Source of the DNA: Microbacterium phyllosphaerae
GTDB taxonomy: Bacteria; Actinomycetota; Actinomycetes; Actinomycetales; Microbacteriaceae
DNA: 64,000 nucleotides
Direction of reading: 5' to 3'
NCBI RefSeq assembly: GCF_017876435.1
Contig: NZ_JAGIOA010000001.1
Coordinates: 1,426,001 to 1,490,000, forward strand
Part shown: positions 41,220 through 49,727 of the stretch, piece after piece
How the letters are laid out: each line of letters opens with the position of its first letter
Position numbering within the stretch: position 1 is the stretch's first letter
Translations under genes and position numbers: made by a program
Notes under the pieces: generated by a model
Told to the model about the DNA's origin: nothing
Database searches by the model: none
What the model saw: only the letters and a program-made list of their open reading frames with translations

Positions 41220-42437
41220 TTGCCCTTCGAGAATTCACAGGCTGCCTCTGCGCCCACGCGCCGCTCCAGCCGTCCCCGCACTGCGGCCTTCGAGGCCTCT
41301 GCGGCAGGAGTGACGGAAGCCGTCTCCGAAGCCGCACCGGCCACCCCGGAAGCCCCCTTTTCGCGCCGCGCCGCTCGTCAGCGACTGAACACCGCAGAGG
41401 TCTTCATCGCTGCGACCGCAGTCGCCGCGGCATCCGCTGCCTCTGATTCGACCGACGTGATCGACCCGACGGAAGTCGCTGAGCCGTCCGTCGACGCCGC
41501 CGAGCAGTCGCACGCCGAGCCCGTGTTCGCTGAGGCAGGCGACGCCGCTCAGGCGGACGCACCGGTCGGCGACGCTTTCGAGTCCGCATCCCGTGCGTTC
41601 CGCGCCGTCACGACCGAGACCGTCACGGTCACCGAGCCCGCTCCCGAGGCAACGGCCGCAGACGAGGCGCCGGCCGAGCACATTGCCCGTCGCCGCCCGA
41701 AGGCCCGCAAGTTCCTCGCCGTCGGCGCGACCGTCGGCGTGATGAGCATCGCAGGACTCCTCGCCGTGGGCATGACGCTCCCCGCCGAAGCCGTTGCTGC
41801 TGTCCAGGGCGCGCAGTCCGTCGGAGCGACGTCTCTCGTCGCCGCATCCGGATCGGCTGCCGCAGGTGAGGCGGACGACGAGATCCAGGCGTTCGTCACC
41901 TCGTCCGATGTGCAGAACGAGTCGCTCGCGCGCTCGGACAGCTTCTCGACCGTCTCGCTGATCCAGGTGGCGTCGGAAGAGGGCATCAACTACTCCAACG
42001 AGGTCTTCACCAACGACCCCGAGGCCGCCATCCAGTGGCCCTTCAAGGTCGGCGTGGGCATGAGCTCGGGCTACGGAATGCGCTGGGGCCGTCTGCACGA
42101 GGGAATCGACTTCGTCCCGGGCGAGGGTGCACCCATCCAGGCGATCGCGGATGGCGTCGTGCGCATCGCGACCGAGCAGGGCGGCGCCTACGGCGTGACC
42201 GTCTACATCGATCACGTGATCGATGGACAGGTCATCACGAGCCACTACTCGCACATGCAGTACGGCTCGCTCCAGGTCAAGGCGGGGCAGACCGTCAAGG
42301 TCGGCGACATCGTCGGGCACACGGGTAACACCGGTCGCTCGTACGGCGCTCACCTGCATTTCGAGATCATCATCAACGGCAGCACGATCGATCCGCTGCC
42401 GTGGTTGCGCGAGAACGCGGGCCGGTACTCGTACTGA
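41220..42437 (+). CDS. M23-family peptidoglycan metallopeptidase
   Basis: 405 residues with TTG at 41220 (weak AGAGA 8 bases upstream); a TTG at 41193 is also possible. The first 160 residues are Ala/Glu/Thr-rich low complexity, unusual before a membrane segment (about 170-195, KFLAVGATVGVMSIAGLLAVGMTLPA). The C-terminal LytM domain has the zinc ligands in GRLHEGIDFVPGEG and the HLHFEIIING motif. It is anchored in the membrane and should cut peptide bridges in the cell wall. Confidence 0.88.
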   Translation: MPFENSQAASAPTRRSSRPRTAAFEASAAGVTEAVSEAAPATPEAPFSRRAARQRLNTAEVFIAATAVAAASAASDSTDVIDPTEVAEPSVDAAEQSHAEPVFAEAGDAAQADAPVGDAFESASRAFRAVTTETVTVTEPAPEATAADEAPAEHIARRRPKARKFLAVGATVGVMSIAGLLAVGMTLPAEAVAAVQGAQSVGATSLVAASGSAAAGEADDEIQAFVTSSDVQNESLARSDSFSTVSLIQVASEEGINYSNEVFTNDPEAAIQWPFKVGVGMSSGYGMRWGRLHEGIDFVPGEGAPIQAIADGVVRIATEQGGAYGVTVYIDHVIDGQVITSHYSHMQYGSLQVKAGQTVKVGDIVGHTGNTGRSYGAHLHFEIIINGSTIDPLPWLRENAGRYSY

Positions 42438-42506
42438 CCCGCCTCGATTTCATGAGGACGCCACAGTGATGGTATTCTCGTGTGGTTGCCCCGCGAGGGG
42501 CAGCAC

Positions 42507-42578
42507 GCCCCGATAGCTCAGTGGCAGAGCACTTCCATGGTAAGGAAGGGGTCGTCAGTTCAATCCTGACTCGGGGCT
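42507..42578 (+). tRNA. tRNA-Thr (GGT)
   Basis: 72 bases. GCCCCGA pairs with TCGGGGC; D arm AGCTCAGTGGCAGAGC; anticodon loop ATGGTAA gives GGT; T loop GTTCAATCC. CCA is not encoded. Confidence 0.95.
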
Positions 42579-42612
42579 CACAGCGTTCGTATCTGCGATG
42601 CGGATGCGGTGT

Positions 42613-42686
42613 GGCAGGGTAGCTCAGCTGGTCAGAGCGCACGACTCATAATCGTGAGGTCGCGGGTTCAAGCCCCGCTCCTGCTA
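42613..42686 (+). tRNA. tRNA-Met (CAT), elongator type
   Basis: 74 bases. Acceptor GGCAGGG pairs with TCCTGCT (G-T at both ends), D arm AGCTCAGCTGGTCAGAGC, anticodon loop CTCATAA gives CAT, T arm GCGGGTTCAAGCCCCGC. It lacks the three G-C pairs of an initiator anticodon stem, so it is an elongator Met tRNA; an Ile lysidine tRNA cannot be fully excluded. Confidence 0.9.
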
Positions 42687-42692
42687 CAGATG

Positions 42693-42720
42693 AAAACCCC
42701 CGGGATTCCCGGGGGTTTTT
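42693..42720 (+). terminator. Rho-independent terminator after the two tRNAs
   Basis: AAAACCCCCGGG / CCCGGGGGTTTT, 12 bp with an ATT loop and five T at the end; the most canonical terminator in the window. Confidence 0.9.
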
Positions 42721-42732
42721 GCGTTCCCGCTG

Positions 42733-43296
42733 TCAGCTTCGGTCCGAGGAAGTCAGAGCGCGCTCGGTGAGCTTCGAGTACATGTACATATCGCGGGGTC
42801 GCCCGTCGATCCGCATCCAGGCTCGCAGGAGAGCCTCACGCTTGTAACCGGCCTGCGCTGCCACGCGCAAGGAGCCGTGATTACCGGGCTCGATGTACAG
42901 TTCGACGCGATCCAGTTGCTGAAGTCTGATCGCCCACGCCGTCACGGTGACCAGCGCATCGCGCGCATACCCACGGCGACGGTGCGACGAAGCGATCCAG
43001 TAGCCCACGCTCGCGCGAGCGCCGGCGGCGAAAAAGAGGCCGATGTGCCCGACCGCGCGGTCTTCGAGGTCGGCGATGGCGAACGCATAGCCAGCTCCGG
43101 ACTTGAGTCGATCGTGTTGGCGACCGATGAATGACAGAGCCTCCGCCTCACCTCTGGTGCGCGGAACAGTCGTGACGAGCGGGATCAGGGAGTCGCCGGA
43201 TGCCTCCTGCACGACGGCGACGTCTTCCGGGCGCCACTCTCGAAGGCGCGTTCGTTCGCCCATGAGGGTCGGAAGGGCCAGCGGGGTGTCGTTCAT
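42733..43296 (-). CDS. GNAT acetyltransferase, RimJ/RimL type
   Basis: 187 residues. RTRLREWRPEDVAVVQEA at the N-terminus, AVGHIGLFFAAGARASVGYWIASSHRRRGYARDALVTVTAWA (acetyl-CoA-binding R-x2-G-x-A loop) and the RimJ/L-type end GYKREALLRAWMRIDGRPRDMYMYSKL. Substrate may be a protein N-terminus or a small amine. Converges on the tRNA terminator. Confidence 0.85.
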   Translation of the reverse strand: MNDTPLALPTLMGERTRLREWRPEDVAVVQEASGDSLIPLVTTVPRTRGEAEALSFIGRQHDRLKSGAGYAFAIADLEDRAVGHIGLFFAAGARASVGYWIASSHRRRGYARDALVTVTAWAIRLQQLDRVELYIEPGNHGSLRVAAQAGYKREALLRAWMRIDGRPRDMYMYSKLTERALTSSDRS

Positions 43297-43348
43297 GGTC
43301 CGATGGTCGCATGGTCATCGTCGACATGGCGAGACCCCCGCAAGGTCG

Positions 43349-43366
43349 ATCCCCTGTCAAGGGGAT
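43349..43366. other. Short hairpin in the gap upstream of the GNAT gene
   Basis: ATCCCCT-GTCA-AGGGGAT, 7-bp stem with a 4-base loop, in the 134-base gap between the divergent GNAT and small acidic protein genes. Function unclear. Confidence 0.35.
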
Positions 43367-43430
43367 GCCGTCCGACTCGCGCGGCGGCGAGACTGAACGT
43401 CCTTTGCTGCAACAGACGATCGGAGCGAAC

Positions 43431-43613
43431 ATGTCAGACCCTCAGGCAACACCGGAATCAGGCTCCGGGATCGAAGCGGTCGGCGTGGACGCCGACTTCG
43501 TGACGAACGACCCGGATCCCGAGGTCGACCCCGCGACCCCTGGAGAGGATCAGAAGGCCGACGGCGACAACGCGGATCACCCCGATGAGCTCGAGGTCGG
43601 CGACCTTCCCTGA
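43431..43613 (+). CDS. Small acidic protein of unknown function
   Basis: 60 residues (MSDPQATPESGSGIEAVG...), about a third Asp and Glu, without hydrophobic segments; probably disordered. ATG preceded by GGAG. A 16-bp terminator follows at once, which supports a real transcript. No family recognised. Confidence 0.5.
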   Translation: MSDPQATPESGSGIEAVGVDADFVTNDPDPEVDPATPGEDQKADGDNADHPDELEVGDLP

Positions 43614-43624
43614 TCGCGCAGACG

Positions 43625-43662
43625 CCACGGGCCCGCTCCTCATCCGAGGAGCGGGCCCGTGG
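43625..43662. terminator. Bidirectional terminator
   Basis: Perfect 16-bp stem CCACGGGCCCGCTCCT / AGGAGCGGGCCCGTGG with a 6-base loop, between the convergent small acidic gene and the MFS gene. Confidence 0.8.
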
Positions 43663-43676
43663 TCTGTGCCAGTGGG

Positions 43677-45359
<1,683 letters not shown>

Positions 45360-45971
45360 TCAGTCGGCTTTCTGTGATGGTGCGTACACGGTGCGAGCGA
45401 CTTCGAGCCGACGGCTGACGAGATCGCTGAAGGAGTCGGTCGAGTGGTGGTGGAGCAGCTGGTCCATGCTCAGGCGCACCAGTGCACCGACCGAATGGAC
45501 GAGTACCTCGGCGCGCAGTTCGGCGCCGGCGCCGCCGCCTGTTCGCCGGACGATCAGCGCCATGTCACGACGTTCGTTCTTGGCGATCTGCTCGAACGCC
45601 GCCTTGATGAGGCGCGGCTCCTGCTCGATGATCGCGAACATGGCGGGGGCGTCGTCGAGCGGATTGAACAGGTCGAACCGAGCAATGGTCAGCTCGATGA
45701 AGTCGTCGAGCAGGTCACCGGCACGGGCCACGAAGTCCTCTTCGAGTGCCTCCTGACGGGGGTCGATCGCGGCGAAGCCGAAGACGGCGTTCTCCTTGCT
45801 CTCGAAGTAGTTGAAGAACGTCCGTCGCGAGACGCCGACCTCGGTGCACAGCTCCTCGACCGTGAAGCCGGCGAACCCGTGTTCAGCGGTCAACCGTCGG
45901 GCGGCCTCGGTCAGCGCGCGCGATGTCTCGCGCTTGCGCTGGCCCCGCAATGAATCTGCACTCTGGCTCAT
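45360..45971 (-). CDS. TetR-family repressor of the efflux gene
   Basis: 203 residues. TetR helix-turn-helix at 15-60 (RETSRALTEAARRLTAEHGFAGFTVEELCTEVGVSRRTFFNYFESKENAVFGF) and a variable ligand domain. ATG at 45971 chosen; a TTG nine bases upstream would lie inside the operator. Zero-base spacing to the downstream MFS gene, and a perfect palindrome covers its start, so it should repress itself and the pump. Confidence 0.9.
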   Translation of the reverse strand: MSQSADSLRGQRKRETSRALTEAARRLTAEHGFAGFTVEELCTEVGVSRRTFFNYFESKENAVFGFAAIDPRQEALEEDFVARAGDLLDDFIELTIARFDLFNPLDDAPAMFAIIEQEPRLIKAAFEQIAKNERRDMALIVRRTGGGAGAELRAEVLVHSVGALVRLSMDQLLHHHSTDSFSDLVSRRLEVARTVYAPSQKAD

Positions 45972-45972
45972 A

Positions 45973-46008
45973 GAGTGCAATATTGCACTCTGAACCTAAG
46001 AGTGCACT
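45973..46008. promoter_or_regulatory. TetR operator pair
   Basis: GAGTGCAATATTGCACTC (45973-45990) is an 18-bp perfect palindrome that starts one base from the tetR start codon. A second, shorter palindrome AGTGCACT (46001-46008) repeats the same half-site 10 bases away. Spacing and shared half-site fit a TetR-type dimer binding twice. Confidence 0.7.
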
Positions 46009-46122
46009 GTGAAGAAATCTCGGAGCACTTTGTGACGAATGGTTCGTAGCATCCGTCTTAGTGGTGTCGCGGCACTGCGACCCGCCCCCGACGGGGCGGA
46101 CATTCGGATGAAGGAGCGCACC

Positions 46123-46587
46123 ATGGCGAACGTGACGAACAGCACCGGGTCGAAGGCTCAGGTCGCAGCGACCGAGACGGCAGCGCCGTCGACGGGCCAG
46201 ACGGTCATCGAGAACGGTGTCGTCGCGAAGATCGCGGGCATCGCCGCTCGGGAGGTGCCGGGTGTCCATGCTCTCGGTGGGGGAGCGGCTCGCGCGGTGG
46301 GCGCCATCCGCGACGCGCTCAACTCCACCGATCTCTCTCAGGGCGTCAGTGTCGAGGTCGGCGAAACTCAGGTCGCCGTCGACGTCACGATCGTCGCCGA
46401 GTACCCGGCCGCGCTGCACAAGGTCGCCGACGAGGTCCGAGCCGCCATCTCCCTTGCGATGGCCGAGTACGTCGGCAAGCAGGCCGTCGAGGTGAATGTG
46501 ACCATCAACGACGTGCACATCCCGGCCGACGACGAGCCGGCCGATGACGTTGACGTCGACGGCGGTGCGGAGGCTCGTGTCCTGTGA
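46123..46587 (+). CDS. Asp23/Gls24 family envelope stress protein
   Basis: 154 residues. Core Asp23 domain: VIENGVVAKIAGIAAREVPGVHALGGGAARAVGAIRDAL, VSVEVGETQVAVDVTIVAEYPAALHKVADEVRAAISLAMAEYVG and VNVTINDVHIP. Gln/Thr/Ser-rich N-terminus and acidic tail. ATG follows AAGGAGC. First gene of a set with an ECF sigma factor and two further related proteins. In firmicutes Asp23 lies at the membrane and responds to envelope stress. Confidence 0.88.
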   Translation: MANVTNSTGSKAQVAATETAAPSTGQTVIENGVVAKIAGIAAREVPGVHALGGGAARAVGAIRDALNSTDLSQGVSVEVGETQVAVDVTIVAEYPAALHKVADEVRAAISLAMAEYVGKQAVEVNVTINDVHIPADDEPADDVDVDGGAEARVL

Positions 46588-46632
46588 CCCCTCGAGGTCT
46601 GGACGAGTGATCGGATCAGCACCTCATGAACT

Positions 46633-46664
46633 CGAGATCGGATCGGGCATCCCATCCGATCTCG
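46633..46664 (+). terminator. Hairpin between the Asp23 and sigma genes
   Basis: CGAGATCGGAT / ATCCGATCTCG, 11 bp, with an inner GGG-CAT-CCC helix, in the 123-base gap. It could end the first transcript or tune read-through into the sigma gene. Confidence 0.55.
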
Positions 46665-46710
46665 GGTTCGCTCCGAATCTATTCGGGGGCATGGAAAAAG
46701 GAGTCCGCGC

Positions 46711-47277
46711 ATGGCTGGGGAACCATTTCGCTCTGCTCTCGAGCAGGCTGACGACCGGATCGTCGCCGGACGCGCGATGGACGGCGACGTCGCCGCGTTC
46801 GCGGTGCTCGTCCGCAGGTACACGCCGATGATGCGCGCATACACGCACCGGATGCTGAACGCTTCCGCCGACGTCGACGACATCGTGCAGGAGACGTTCG
46901 TCACCGCGTGGCAGCGGTTCTCGGAACTCGACGACCCCGCGAAGGTCAAGAGCTGGCTGATGAGGATCGTGAGCCGCAAGGCCGTGGATCGCATTCGGGC
47001 GTTGCGCCCGACACTCGACGTGGATGACATGGAGCAGGCGGCCCCCTCGAAGGACTCGCCTGCACGGGTCGTGGAGGCGCGTGAGGGTGTCGCGGCCCTG
47101 GGAGCCGCTCTGCAGGAGCTTCCCGCCGCACAGCGCGAGTGCTGGGTGCTCCGCGAGATGGGCGGATACTCCTACGACGAGATCGCCGCGGAACTGGGCA
47201 TCTCCGTCTCGACCGCTCGAGGCCTGCTCGCCCGAGCCCGAAAGTTCATGATCGTGCGGATGGAGGCGTGGCGATGA
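46711..47277 (+). CDS. ECF-type RNA polymerase sigma factor
   Basis: 188 residues with the two-domain ECF layout: region 2 (FAVLVRRYTPMMRAYTHRMLNASADVDDIVQETFVTAWQRF) and region 4 (LPAAQRECWVLREMGGYSYDEIAAELGISVSTARGLLARARKFM). AAGGAG lies 8 bases before the ATG. The next gene overlaps it by 4 bases (ATGA), the arrangement typical of sigma/anti-sigma pairs. Confidence 0.92.
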   Translation: MAGEPFRSALEQADDRIVAGRAMDGDVAAFAVLVRRYTPMMRAYTHRMLNASADVDDIVQETFVTAWQRFSELDDPAKVKSWLMRIVSRKAVDRIRALRPTLDVDDMEQAAPSKDSPARVVEAREGVAALGAALQELPAAQRECWVLREMGGYSYDEIAAELGISVSTARGLLARARKFMIVRMEAWR

Positions 47278-47897
47278 CTGAAGAGCAGGAGACTCCCGAC
47301 GTGCGTCAGCTCGGTCTCGAACCGAGTGATCTCGATGGACACACGCTCGAGGAGCTGACCGACTACCTCGAGGCAGGGCGTCTGCCTCTCGACCTTGACA
47401 TCGAGGGTTCGCCCGGGTGTCAGCTCGCGCTCGACGCGCTCGAACGTCTGCGCGGGTTGGGTGGGCAGCTGATGGAGGCGGATACCGCGGCGATGCCCGA
47501 GGTCGACGACAGCTGGGTCGACCGCATCCTCAGCGGGATCGCCCTGGATGCCCGTGCCGGTCGCCGCATCCCGTTCGAGGAGGCAGAGGCGGGTGTCGAC
47601 TTCGGGATCACCGAGGGAGCCGTTCGCGGCCTGATCCGCTCTGCCGAGAACGCGGTTCCCGGCATCCTCGTCGGTCACTCGACGCTCGAGGGCGATGTCA
47701 CGACGGCGGGCGCGCCCATTCGGATCACCATCGAGGTCAACACCCTGTACGGCGAATCGATCCCCGCGGCCGTCGAACGGCTGCGGCAGGAGGTGGGTGA
47801 GCGGGTGCACCGGCACACCGACCTCGCCCTGACCGGGATCGACATCACGGTGCGTGATGTCCAGAGGGTCAGCGACTCGACCGAGGAGAAGTCATGA
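47274..47897 (+). CDS. Asp23-like protein with anti-sigma-like N-terminus
   Basis: 207 residues. Residues 20-60 (LDGHTLEELTDYLEAGRLPLDL...GCQLALDALERL) look like the helical N-terminus of zinc anti-sigma domains, but only Cys49 of the usual HxxxCxxC set is present, so zinc binding is unlikely. The C-terminal third (LEGDVTTAGAPIRITIEVNTLYGESIPAAVERLRQEVGERVHRHTDLALTGIDITVRDV) is Asp23-like. Overlap with the sigma gene suggests a direct regulator of that sigma factor. It overlaps the next gene by 4 bases. Confidence 0.75.
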   Translation: MTEEQETPDVRQLGLEPSDLDGHTLEELTDYLEAGRLPLDLDIEGSPGCQLALDALERLRGLGGQLMEADTAAMPEVDDSWVDRILSGIALDARAGRRIPFEEAEAGVDFGITEGAVRGLIRSAENAVPGILVGHSTLEGDVTTAGAPIRITIEVNTLYGESIPAAVERLRQEVGERVHRHTDLALTGIDITVRDVQRVSDSTEEKS

Positions 47898-48250
47898 CGA
47901 ACCCAGTGACCCACGAGGGACTCGCGGAGCGCGTGGAGGCGGCGGTGCTCGCGACGACGGGCGTTCGCAGCCTCTATCGCGCAGGTTCGCTGATCTCGAA
48001 TCTCGTCGGCACGAGCGCGGTCGCGCTCGGCATCAACCGCTCCGACGAACCCCTCGTCGCGGTGCGGATCTCCGGCGATGCCGCGCAGGTCGAAGCATCG
48101 CTCGGGATCGAATACTCGGCGGGCGCCGTCGCCACGCTCCGCGAGGTGCGTGCGGTGGTCGAGCGGACCCTCACCGCTGACGGCCTGGCGCTCGCCGACA
48201 TCGTGCTCACCATCGCGTATGTCCATCCTCGGGAGGCATCGTCGGACTGA
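47894..48250 (+). CDS. Small Asp23-related protein
   Basis: 118 residues. Third member of the set, mainly an Asp23-like half-domain: VEAAVLATTGVRSLYRAGSLISNLVGTSAVALGI, LVAVRISGDAAQVEASLGIEYSAGAVATLREVRAVVERTL, IVLTIAYVHP. Start overlaps the previous stop (ATGA). Role unknown; probably a partner of the two other Asp23-type proteins. Confidence 0.75.
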   Translation: MTNPVTHEGLAERVEAAVLATTGVRSLYRAGSLISNLVGTSAVALGINRSDEPLVAVRISGDAAQVEASLGIEYSAGAVATLREVRAVVERTLTADGLALADIVLTIAYVHPREASSD

Positions 48251-48266
48251 GTCCGCGTGAGCACGC

Positions 48267-48301
48267 AGAGGCGCCGATCTTGGGTGAAGATCGGCGCCTC
48301 T
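48267..48301 (+). terminator. Terminator of the sigma/Asp23 operon
   Basis: 14-bp stem AGAGGCGCCGATCT / AGATCGGCGCCTCT, 7-base loop, 17 bases after the last stop and between convergent genes. Confidence 0.75.
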
Positions 48302-48322
48302 TGGCGTTCTGGTGGTGAGGGG

Positions 48323-49168
48323 TCAGGCGATCGAGCGCAGGCCGTCGACGAGCGGCGTGGTCGGGCGGCCGATGAGGCGCGCGAGCGTACCGTCGGTGTC
48401 GGCGAGTGCGCCGGAGCCGATGCCGGCGTCCAGGGCGACCACGAAGCCGGCGGTGCCCTCGTCGAGGCCCGCCGCCAGGAGGCCGGCGCGCTGCTCGTCA
48501 GCAGTCAGCGGCTGGTAGGTCACGTCGCGCCCGGAGATCTCCGCGATCGCCGCGGCCAGGTCGGCGTAGTTCCAGGCGACGTCGCCGCCCAGCTCGTAGA
48601 CCTCGCCGATGTGGCCGTCTTCGAGAAGCACCACGGCTGCGGCATCCGCGAAGTCCCTGCGGCTCGCAGAGGCGACTCGCCCGTCGCCGACGCCTGCGGC
48701 GAGGACTCCCGTCTCGGCGGCGCGGGCCAGGTCTGCGGCGTAGTTCTCGGTGTACCAGTTGTTGCGGAGGATCACGGACGGGAGCCCGGAGGCCTGGATG
48801 AGCTCCTCGGTGGCCTTGTGCTCGGGAGCGAGGACCAGGTCGCTCGTCGTCGCCTTCGGCGCGCTGGTGTAGACGAACTTCGTGACGCCGGCCTGCTTCG
48901 CGGCGTCGATGACGGCCTCGTGCTGGGCGACGCGCTGTCCGACCTCCGAACCCGAGATCAGGAGGACGGAGTCGACGCCGTCGAGTGCCGCCGTGATCGA
49001 CGAGGGGTCGGTGTAGTCGAGGCGAGCGACTCGCACGCCCAGCCCCTCGGCCTTGGTGACGTCACGAGCACCCGCGACGATCGACTGCGGGTCCGTGCCG
49101 CGCTCGAGGAGGCTTGCGATGACGAGGCGTCCGAGATTGCCGGTCGCGCCGGTGACGAGGATGGTCAT
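48323..49168 (-). CDS. NAD(P)H-dependent quinone oxidoreductase-like protein (QorB/NmrA type)
   Basis: 281 residues. Rossmann motif TGATGNLGRLVIASL at the N-terminus, then GARDVTKAEGLGVRVARLDYTDPSS and SAPKATTSDLVLAPEHKATEELIQASGLPSVILRNNWYTENY, the latter as in QorB (ytfG) enzymes. ATG at 49168 behind AAAGGA. Divergent from an HxlR regulator, the arrangement known for qor2/qorR in corynebacteria. Confidence 0.88.
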   Translation of the reverse strand: MTILVTGATGNLGRLVIASLLERGTDPQSIVAGARDVTKAEGLGVRVARLDYTDPSSITAALDGVDSVLLISGSEVGQRVAQHEAVIDAAKQAGVTKFVYTSAPKATTSDLVLAPEHKATEELIQASGLPSVILRNNWYTENYAADLARAAETGVLAAGVGDGRVASASRRDFADAAAVVLLEDGHIGEVYELGGDVAWNYADLAAAIAEISGRDVTYQPLTADEQRAGLLAAGLDEGTAGFVVALDAGIGSGALADTDGTLARLIGRPTTPLVDGLRSIA

Positions 49169-49234
49169 GGGGTGTCCTTTCGTAGGTGACATGACCCACA
49201 ACCGTCGGGTAGGAGTGGAACATTCCAGACCACC

Positions 49235-49256
49235 GGTACCCACTTTGAAGTAAGGT
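49235..49256. promoter_or_regulatory. Probable HxlR operator and leaderless start
   Basis: GGTACC-CACTT opposite AAGTA-AGGT is an imperfect inverted repeat in the 94-base gap between the divergent genes. TAAGGT (49251-49256) is also the -10 box of the regulator gene, 6 bases before its ATG at 49263, so binding here would block that promoter. Confidence 0.45.
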
Positions 49257-49262
49257 ACGTAC

Positions 49263-49628
49263 ATGAAGGTTAGTTATGCGCAGATCAGGGAGTCCACCCC
49301 GCAGATCTTCGAGCCCGGATGCAGCACCCGCGTGATCCTCGACCACGTCATGAGCAAGTGGGGTGTGCTCGTGCTCTCGTCTCTCTCCGACGGGACGCGC
49401 CGCTGGGGCGAGCTGCGACGCGAGGTGGGCGGTATCAGCGAGAAGATGCTGGCCTCGACTCTCCGCACCCTCGCTGATGACGGACTCGTGCACCGCGAAT
49501 CGTTCCCGACCGTGCCCCCGCACGTGGAGTACAGCCTGACGCCGCTCGGCCGCGATCTGATGGAGCGGATGCTGCCGCTCGTCGAGTGGGTGGCCGATCA
49601 TGCCGACGGGATGACCGCTCGACGATAG
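49263..49628 (+). CDS. HxlR-family (DUF24) regulator, QorR-like
   Basis: 121 residues, a single winged helix: VLDHVMSKWGVLVLSSLSDGTRRWGELRREVGGISEKMLASTLRTLADDGLVHRESFP. Cys20 in EPGCSTRVILD sits where redox-sensing HxlR proteins (QorR, HypR) carry their reactive cysteine. Divergent from the quinone oxidoreductase gene, which it most likely represses until oxidised by quinones or disulfide stress. Confidence 0.88.
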   Translation: MKVSYAQIRESTPQIFEPGCSTRVILDHVMSKWGVLVLSSLSDGTRRWGELRREVGGISEKMLASTLRTLADDGLVHRESFPTVPPHVEYSLTPLGRDLMERMLPLVEWVADHADGMTARR

Positions 49629-49630
49629 GT

Positions 49631-49645
49631 CAACGGATTCCGTTG
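49631..49645. repeat. Inverted repeat after the HxlR gene
   Basis: CAACGGA-T-TCCGTTG, 7+1+7, three bases after the HxlR stop and about 50 bases before the permease promoter. Terminator or operator for the permease. Confidence 0.4.
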
Positions 49646-49691
49646 TTGACAACGACTCGTCTCCACGAAATCCGTCGGTCCGAGAAAAGGA

Positions 49692-49721
49692 TTGACGCGA
49701 TAACCGTAGTGGCCGTATCTT
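49692..49721 (+). promoter_or_regulatory. Promoter of the APC permease (leaderless)
   Basis: TTGACG (49692-49697) and TATCTT (49716-49721) with an 18-base spacer; TATCTT ends 6 bases before the ATG at 49728. Confidence 0.7.
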
Positions 49722-49727
49722 CTGAGC

